The notes under the pieces: model-generated
Seen by the model: only the letters and a program-made list of their open reading frames with translations
Databases searched by the model: none
What the model was told of the DNA's origin: nothing
Part shown: in pieces, positions 33,029-39,032 of the stretch
Layout: each line of letters opens with the position of its first letter
How positions within the stretch are numbered: the stretch's first letter is position 1
Translations under genes and position numbers: made by a program
NCBI GenBank assembly: GCA_017459565.1
Contig: JAFUCP010000176.1
Location: forward strand, 1 to 40,891
Reading direction: 5' to 3'
Source of the DNA: Clostridia bacterium
Lineage (GTDB): Bacteria > Bacillota > Clostridia > Christensenellales > Aristaeellaceae
DNA: 40,891 nt

Positions 33029-34332
33029 TGGAAAGCAATATTGCGATACATGTGGAACACGTCTCCAAGGAGTTCAAGGTATTCTTTGACAAAGGCGTCT
33101 ACCTGAAGGAGCGGGCGCTGTTCAAGGAGCGCAACCGGCATGAGATACGCAGAGTTCTGAAGGATATCAGCTTTGACGTCAAAAGGGGCGAAGCGATTGG
33201 CCTGGTGGGTGAAAATGGCTGCGGCAAGAGTACCATGCTCAAGCTGTTGTCCCGCATTATGTATCCGGATGGCGGCAAGGTGGAAACCTTTGGTCGCCTT
33301 TCGGCGTTGATTGAGCTTGGCGCGGGCTTCCACCCGGACATGAGCGGGCGGGAGAATATATATACCAACGCTGCGATTTTCGGCCTGTCAAAGGCGGAAA
33401 TAGACGCCCGCCTGCAAACCATCATTGATTTTTCCGAGCTGGGAGACTACATTGACAACCCGGTGCGGACGTATTCCTCGGGCATGTATATGCGCCTGGC
33501 GTTTTCGGTGGCCATCAATGTGGACGCGGATATCCTGCTCATCGACGAGATCCTGGCGGTGGGCGACGTGGCTTTCCAGGCCAAGTGCTTCAACAAGCTG
33601 CGCGAAATCAAGAAAAACGGCACCACCATCGTGATTGTGTCCCACTCTCTGGGCCAGATCGAACAGATTTGCGACAAGAGCTACTGGATCGAGGGCGGCC
33701 TGATCCGTCAACAGGGCAACCCTGTGGAGGTGCATCAAAAATATCTGCGCTATATGGGCGAGCGCACGGGTACCCTGAGCGCGCATGACGAGGCCGCGGA
33801 CGCTCAGACCCAGCCGGCAAAGCCGTCCGAAGGGGAGAACGAGGCCCCGCAAGGCGCGGCGGAAAGCGCGCCTGAGCCACAGGTGACGGGGGAATTCACT
33901 TCCGAGGACGGCAATCGATGGGGAAATAACGACATCGTCTTTACCACGGTTTGGCTTGAGGACGAGAACGGCGTTAAAACAAACCGCCTTGAATGTGGGA
34001 AGCCCTTCAGCATTGTGATGCCCTATCGAATTATCCGACCCGTGGAGGATGTGGCTTTCGGCATCGGCATTTTCAGAAACGACGGGTTGCAGTGCTACGG
34101 CACCAATACGGAAATAGAACGCATACCTGTGGAACCCAGCCAGGAGGGCTGCGCGAGGTTCAAGGTGAGATACAACGCGCTTCTGGAGGGCTGGTATCAC
34201 CTGGATATCGCGTTGCACAAGGCCGACGGTTTTCCCTATGATTATTGCAGGTCATGTCTGGATTTTTCCGTGTTTACCATCGATAAGGACGCGGGCGTCA
34301 TGCGATTGGAGCATGAATGGCAATTTGAGTGA
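33028..34332 (+). CDS. wzt: Polysaccharide ABC exporter ATPase with C-terminal carbohydrate-binding domain (Wzt-like)
   Basis: 434 residues. The N-terminal ATPase has Walker A GENGCGKST (61-69), the signature YSSGMYMRLAFS (149-160), Walker B DILLIDE (168-174) and the switch His in VSHS (H206). A Glu/Ala/Pro-rich linker (about 250-290) follows. The last about 145 residues match the beta-sandwich Wzt_C domain (NRWGNNDIVFTTVWLEDENG, then VMPYRIIRP and GIGIFRNDGLQCYGTNTE). In O9a-type systems this domain recognises the modified non-reducing end of the finished glycan and licenses export. ATG 33028 has GGAGG seven bases upstream; the GTG at 33025 is less likely. Such a domain here implies export of a finished, capped chain (inference). 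Confidence 0.92.
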   Translation: MESNIAIHVEHVSKEFKVFFDKGVYLKERALFKERNRHEIRRVLKDISFDVKRGEAIGLVGENGCGKSTMLKLLSRIMYPDGGKVETFGRLSALIELGAGFHPDMSGRENIYTNAAIFGLSKAEIDARLQTIIDFSELGDYIDNPVRTYSSGMYMRLAFSVAINVDADILLIDEILAVGDVAFQAKCFNKLREIKKNGTTIVIVSHSLGQIEQICDKSYWIEGGLIRQQGNPVEVHQKYLRYMGERTGTLSAHDEAADAQTQPAKPSEGENEAPQGAAESAPEPQVTGEFTSEDGNRWGNNDIVFTTVWLEDENGVKTNRLECGKPFSIVMPYRIIRPVEDVAFGIGIFRNDGLQCYGTNTEIERIPVEPSQEGCARFKVRYNALLEGWYHLDIALHKADGFPYDYCRSCLDFSVFTIDKDAGVMRLEHEWQFE

Positions 34333-34349
34333 GGCGGGAGGTGCCGACT

Positions 34350-35309
34350 GTGGCTGATACCATGGTGAAGATCAACGTGGAAGAGATCATGCAGGAAATT
34401 CGGGCGGAAATCAAGCGGGAGCATGCCGACGACGTCGATATCCGGCAGGTGATGCGGGAGCTGCGCGCGCAGGCGGACGGCGCCGCGCGGGAACCGGTTC
34501 CGCCTTTCAATGAAATTCAAAACGCGAATCCTCCGGCTGTGCCATCGGGTGCCTCGCTGCCGTCTTTGCAGGCCGCCGGGACAAACAGGGAAGTGGCGAA
34601 CCAGATAACAAACGAGGCTCAGTATTTAAAGGGAGCCCATTATATCCCCTATTACAGGGATCTTGGCAAGGGGCCGAAGGCCTTTGCCAAGCGGATCATC
34701 AGGAAGCTGAACCGATGCAACGTCCTTCCGATCAACGAACAGCAGAACGACTTTAACCTTCACACGGCGAACGGCGTTGACGCCCTGCGCACGGGGCTTG
34801 AGAGCCTTCAGATCACGATCAACGCAAACATAGAGCTGCAAAACAGCTTTAACCGTCAATTGGCCGGCAACGTGGACGCCTTGCGCGCGGGCTTCGAAGG
34901 CCTTCAGAACGCGATCAACGCGATCCATCGCAGACTTGACACGGCTGAGGGCCAGCTTCAGGCAATCGGCCGCGGCCTGGATGAACAGCGGGAAGCGCTT
35001 GACCGGAGGCTGGATGAACAGCGGGAAGCGCTTGACCGGAGCCTGGATGAACAGCGTAAGGCGATTGAACTCAAGCTGGATGACGCCCGGGAGACGATGG
35101 AGGGCCAGTGGAGCGCCATTGAGATGCTCCAGGAGCAGACGGATGGGCTTGATATCCAGCCCATTGAAGCGCGCGTCCGGAAGTTTGAAAGGTGCCTTGA
35201 AGAGATGCAGAAGAGAATTGAGGAGCATGAGCTTGCCATCAGAAAGCAGCGCCAGGAGCAGTTTGTTACCGGCGACAGGCTTCGCGCGCTTCAGGATAAG
35301 CTGAGATAG
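34350..35309 (+). CDS. Coiled-coil protein with 11-residue repeats
   Basis: 319 residues, not assigned to a family. The start MADTMVKINVEEIMQEIRAE recalls short N-terminal segments seen in proteins of clostridial glycan loci. Residues about 40-90 are Pro/Ala/Asn-rich, then a basic patch (GPKAFAKRIIRKLNRCN), then a long alpha-helical coiled coil from about 125 to the end with three 11-residue units near 210-242 (LDEQREALDRR, LDEQREALDRS, LDEQRKAIELK). No signal peptide or clear membrane helix is seen, so it is probably cytoplasmic. GTG 34350 has GGAGGT seven bases upstream. It directly follows the ABC exporter ATPase, which suggests a role as scaffold or length ruler for assembly (inference). 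Confidence 0.72.
   Translation: MADTMVKINVEEIMQEIRAEIKREHADDVDIRQVMRELRAQADGAAREPVPPFNEIQNANPPAVPSGASLPSLQAAGTNREVANQITNEAQYLKGAHYIPYYRDLGKGPKAFAKRIIRKLNRCNVLPINEQQNDFNLHTANGVDALRTGLESLQITINANIELQNSFNRQLAGNVDALRAGFEGLQNAINAIHRRLDTAEGQLQAIGRGLDEQREALDRRLDEQREALDRSLDEQRKAIELKLDDARETMEGQWSAIEMLQEQTDGLDIQPIEARVRKFERCLEEMQKRIEEHELAIRKQRQEQFVTGDRLRALQDKLR
34977..35075 (+). repeat. Three tandem 33-bp in-frame repeats
   Basis: Units at 34977-35009, 35010-35042 and 35043-35075 begin CTGGATGAACAGCG. The first two are nearly identical; the third has diverged. Each encodes 11 residues (hendecad) in the coiled coil. Confidence 0.85.
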
Positions 35310-35373
35310 ACGGCGGAGAGCCGCTGCGCCGCGGCGGATATGTAAAAGAAAAACAGACGCAGAGGAGTAGCCC

Positions 35374-36468
35374 ATGCGAATCATTCAGGTTTTGACGACC
35401 ATTGCCTTTGGAGACGCGGTAAGCAACGATGTGCTGGCCATTCGGGATATCCTTTCCCAAAAAGGCTTTGAAACGGGAATATATGCCGAGCATATTGATA
35501 CCAGACTGCCGGATGGCACGGCGCGCGTGGTGGGAGAACTGCCCAGGCTTGACGCGAAGGACATCATGATCTATCACGCCTCCACGGGGACGCAGCTGAA
35601 TTTTGACCTTCCGAAGCTTCCCGGCAGGAAGATGATGATCTATCATAACATTACGCCCGCGGAGTTCTTTGAGGGCTATTCGCCCGACGCCGTTCGCCTG
35701 ACCACCTTTGGCTACGAGGGGATGCGCTATTTGTCGGACAAGGTGAGCTGCTGCGTCGCGGATTCCGACTACAACAGACAGGATCTTCGCAAATTGGGCT
35801 ATACCTGCCCGATCGAGGTTTGCCCGATCATCATTCCCTTTGAGGATTACGACCGTGAGCCGGATCGGAAGATTATCGATCAGTACGCTTCCGACGGATG
35901 GACGAATTTGCTTTTTGTCGGCCGAATAGCTCCGAACAAAAAGCAGGAGGATATCATTCGCGCGTTTTATTGCTATCAGCGCGATTATAACCCCAGATCC
36001 AGACTGTTTCTGGTGGGCAACAGCGGCGGCATGGAGAAGTATGAAAGCCGCCTGACCGATTATGTAAATCGACTGGGCTTGAAGGACAAGGTGATTTTTC
36101 CCGGTCACATCGGCTTTGACGCCATCCTGGCCTACTATCGTTTGGCGGATGTATTTGTATGCATGAGCGAACACGAGGGCTTCTGCGTGCCGATCGTGGA
36201 GGCAATGCACTTTGGTATTCCCATTGTGGCCTACAGCTCGTCGGCCATTCCCGAAACGCTGGGCAAGGGCGGCCTGCTGCTGGATGACAAGGATCCGTAT
36301 CTGGCGGCGGCGGCGATTGACCGGCTGGTTCGGGACAGGACGTTGAGGGACTATATTTCCGACCGTCAGCGCGAAAAGCTTGAAGAGTATCGGTATGAGA
36401 CCGTCCGTAAACGGCTGGTTGACTGCCTTGACAAGCTGTTGGGTTCGCAAGCGGGTGAAAAGAAATGA
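35374..36468 (+). CDS. GT4-family glycosyltransferase
   Basis: 364 residues with GT-B fold, clearly related to the enzyme at 27908. Shared features are the N-terminus RIIQVLTTIAFGDAVSNDVL, the MIYHNITPAEFF segment, LLFVGRIAPNKKQEDIIRAF and the donor-site VCMSEHEGFCVPIVEAMHFG. It would add a sugar from a nucleotide donor to the growing glycan. AGGAG precedes the ATG by about seven bases. It is the first of three glycosyltransferase genes joined by ATGA overlaps. By eye, its sequence is richer in A and T than the 5' half of the locus. Confidence 0.9.
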   Translation: MRIIQVLTTIAFGDAVSNDVLAIRDILSQKGFETGIYAEHIDTRLPDGTARVVGELPRLDAKDIMIYHASTGTQLNFDLPKLPGRKMMIYHNITPAEFFEGYSPDAVRLTTFGYEGMRYLSDKVSCCVADSDYNRQDLRKLGYTCPIEVCPIIIPFEDYDREPDRKIIDQYASDGWTNLLFVGRIAPNKKQEDIIRAFYCYQRDYNPRSRLFLVGNSGGMEKYESRLTDYVNRLGLKDKVIFPGHIGFDAILAYYRLADVFVCMSEHEGFCVPIVEAMHFGIPIVAYSSSAIPETLGKGGLLLDDKDPYLAAAAIDRLVRDRTLRDYISDRQREKLEEYRYETVRKRLVDCLDKLLGSQAGEKK

Positions 36469-37649
36469 GAAAGATAGGATTTGTTACGCCATGGTATGGC
36501 GCTGGCAATACGGGCGGCGCGGAGACAGAGCTGAGCGATTTGGTTCTGCATTTAAGCAAGGCGGGAATCCCGCTGGAGGTGCTGACCACCTGCGCAAAAA
36601 GCTTTCGGGACGATTGGAACGTCAATCATTACCGGGAAGGCTCAAAGCAGGAGAACGGCATCCTGGTCAGGCGCTTTCCCGTCCGCAAGCGCGATACCGC
36701 GGCCTTTGACGCCGTCAACGCAAAGCTGATCCGGGGCGAGAAAATCACGGCGGCAGAGGAGAAGGTTTTTTGCCGGGAGATGATCAACAGCCCCCGTCTC
36801 TATGAATTCATACAAAAAAAGCAGAGCGAGTATGAAGCGTTTGTCTTTATTCCGTATATGTTCGGCACCACGTATTATGGCTGCCAGGCATGTCTTGAAA
36901 AGGCGGTTCTGATACCCTGTCTGCATGACGAGAGCTACGCTTATATGCAGTGCTTTCGGGATGCGTTTTCAAAGGTCAGGGGCATGGTGTTCAACGCGGA
37001 GCCGGAGCGCATCCTGGCCAAGCGGCTGTATGGCGTGGAAGGCGACGGTTTTGTCACCTTCGGCATCGGAATGGACACCGATTGGAGCTTCGACGCGGCG
37101 CGTTTTCGCAGGAAATACAAAATAGACGATCCTTTCGTGCTGTACGCGGGCCGCAAGGAGGCCGGCAAGCGGGTGGATGTCCTGGCCAGCCACTTCGCGC
37201 TATACAAGAAAAGGCACAATGACAGGCTGAAGCTGGTTATGATCGGCGGCGGCCAAATCGAAAACCCGGATCAGACGAATATTATTGACCTGGGCTTTGT
37301 GGATAAGCAGGATAAGTATGATGCTTATGCCGCGGCTTCCGTTTTCTGCAATCCTTCCGAAATGGAGAGCTTTTCGCTGGTCATCATGGAAAGCTGGCTG
37401 GCCGGCAGACCGGTGCTGGTGAACGGCGCGTGCGCTGTCACGCGGGATTTTGTCTGCCAATCCAACGGCGGGTTGTACTTTGAAAACTATTGGGAATTTG
37501 AAAAGTGCCTGGAGTACATGATGGAACACAGGGATATTTCAGATCAAATGGGACGCAACGGCGGCGCGTACGTGCGCGAGCATTTTGCCTGGAACGTGAT
37601 TATCCGAAGATACAGGGAATTTTTTGACAGGATAGGGGAAAGGGCATGA
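36465..37649 (+). CDS. GT4-family glycosyltransferase
   Basis: 394 residues. The N-terminal FVTPWYGAGNTGGAETELSDL holds the GT-B acceptor glycine loop. The donor half has VLYAGRKEAGKRVDVLASHF and the E-x7-E region in NPSEMESFSLVIMESWLAGRP. It overlaps the preceding gene (ATGA at 36465) and the following one (ATGA at 37646). It is related to the next gene in overall plan: a long insertion between the two halves and the same C-terminal motif order. Donor sugar and linkage are unknown; GDP-D-rhamnose is a reasonable candidate for at least one enzyme of this group. Confidence 0.9.
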   Translation: MRKIGFVTPWYGAGNTGGAETELSDLVLHLSKAGIPLEVLTTCAKSFRDDWNVNHYREGSKQENGILVRRFPVRKRDTAAFDAVNAKLIRGEKITAAEEKVFCREMINSPRLYEFIQKKQSEYEAFVFIPYMFGTTYYGCQACLEKAVLIPCLHDESYAYMQCFRDAFSKVRGMVFNAEPERILAKRLYGVEGDGFVTFGIGMDTDWSFDAARFRRKYKIDDPFVLYAGRKEAGKRVDVLASHFALYKKRHNDRLKLVMIGGGQIENPDQTNIIDLGFVDKQDKYDAYAAASVFCNPSEMESFSLVIMESWLAGRPVLVNGACAVTRDFVCQSNGGLYFENYWEFEKCLEYMMEHRDISDQMGRNGGAYVREHFAWNVIIRRYREFFDRIGERA

Positions 37650-38920
37650 GCAAGAAACGTCAGTGGAACAACCAGAAGCGCAGGCCGGAACCGACCCCCG
37701 CCAATCATCCGCAAACGAATGATACCGGCAAAGCCGGCGCCTCGCGGGAGCAGGAGAAAATAGCCTTTGTCTGCCAGCGCTATGGCCTGGAGGTAAACGG
37801 CGGTTCGGAGCTGTACTGCCGCCAGGTTGCCGAAAGGCTTGCCGCGATTTATGATGTGACGGTCTATACCACCTGCGCGTTGGACTATACCACCTGGGCC
37901 AATGAATACAAAAGCGGCGTGGAGGATATAAACGGCGTACACGTCAAGCGCTTTAGAGTCAAAAAGGAGCGCGACCTGGAGGATTTCAACCGGATTTGTC
38001 AGGCCGTTGCGCTGAACCCGAGGCACACCGACGCCGAGGAAGCGGAGTGGGTTGAAAAGCAGGGACCGCTGTGCCCTGATCTGATCAAGTCGCTGAACGA
38101 GGAACACGGGAAGTACAAAGCGGTGCTGTTTATGACTTATTTGTACTATACCACCGCTGTGGGACTGCCGCTTGGCTTTGAGAACGCCATATTGATTCCC
38201 ACGGTGCATGACGAGCCATGGGTTTATTTGCGCTACTTTGACAAGGTGTTTTCCAGCGCCAGGGGCATAGCCTGGAATACGCCGGAGGAGCGCGCGTTTG
38301 CGCGGAAGCGCTTTCCGTTCATCGCGGACAAGCCGGAAGTGATGACGGGCATCGGCATCGATGGGCCGAAGGGCGATTTACCCAGTCTGCCGGATCAGCT
38401 CCGCGGACAGAAATATATCGTTTATGCCGGGCGAATTGACGAGAACAAGGGCTGCCGGGAAATGTTTGAATTTTTCAGACGCTATAAGCAGGAAAAGGGC
38501 GGAGAGCTGAAGCTGGTATTGATGGGAAAAAGCGTGCTGGAGATTCCGGAAGCGGAGGATATCGTCAACCTTGGCTTTGTTTCGGAAGAGATGAAGTATG
38601 CGGTGATGGCAGGCGCGGTGGCGCTGGTGCTGTTTTCCCGCTTCGAAAGCCTGTCCATGGTGGTACTGGAGAGTATGCTGATGGGCCGCCCGGTGCTGGT
38701 GACAGAGCATTGCGAGGTGTTGAAGGGACACTGTATTCGAAGCAATGCGGGGCTGTATTTTGCGGATTACCCGGAGTTTGCGGCAACGCTGAACTACATG
38801 CTGACGCATAAGCTCCAGTATGAGGCTATGCGATCCAACGGAAGAAAGTATGTTGAGGAAAACTACCGATGGGATGTCATTGTGGGCAGATACAGGGCGC
38901 TGATTGATCAAATTGGCTGA
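37646..38920 (+). CDS. GT4-family glycosyltransferase with polar N-terminal extension
   Basis: 424 residues. The first about 37 are Lys/Arg/Gln/Pro-rich and probably disordered (KKRQWNNQKRRPEPTPANHP). The GT-B fold follows: IAFVCQRYGLEVNGGSELYC, then YIVYAGRIDENKGCREMFEF and FSRFESLSMVVLESMLMGRPVLV with the E-x7-E site. The N-terminal extension could bring the enzyme to the membrane or a partner. It is the last of three overlapping glycosyltransferase genes. A 112-base gap without a clear gene or terminator separates it from the DUF4214 gene. Confidence 0.9.
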   Translation: MSKKRQWNNQKRRPEPTPANHPQTNDTGKAGASREQEKIAFVCQRYGLEVNGGSELYCRQVAERLAAIYDVTVYTTCALDYTTWANEYKSGVEDINGVHVKRFRVKKERDLEDFNRICQAVALNPRHTDAEEAEWVEKQGPLCPDLIKSLNEEHGKYKAVLFMTYLYYTTAVGLPLGFENAILIPTVHDEPWVYLRYFDKVFSSARGIAWNTPEERAFARKRFPFIADKPEVMTGIGIDGPKGDLPSLPDQLRGQKYIVYAGRIDENKGCREMFEFFRRYKQEKGGELKLVLMGKSVLEIPEAEDIVNLGFVSEEMKYAVMAGAVALVLFSRFESLSMVVLESMLMGRPVLVTEHCEVLKGHCIRSNAGLYFADYPEFAATLNYMLTHKLQYEAMRSNGRKYVEENYRWDVIVGRYRALIDQIG

Positions 38921-39032
38921 TATCAGGCGCACGACCTCTGTTTTGACCCGCTCAGATGGAACTGGGCGAACGGCGAAGCGCGGGGCACACGGCGCGGCGC
39001 TCAATTCCGGCTAAGGAAGAGGTGTTGAACAC

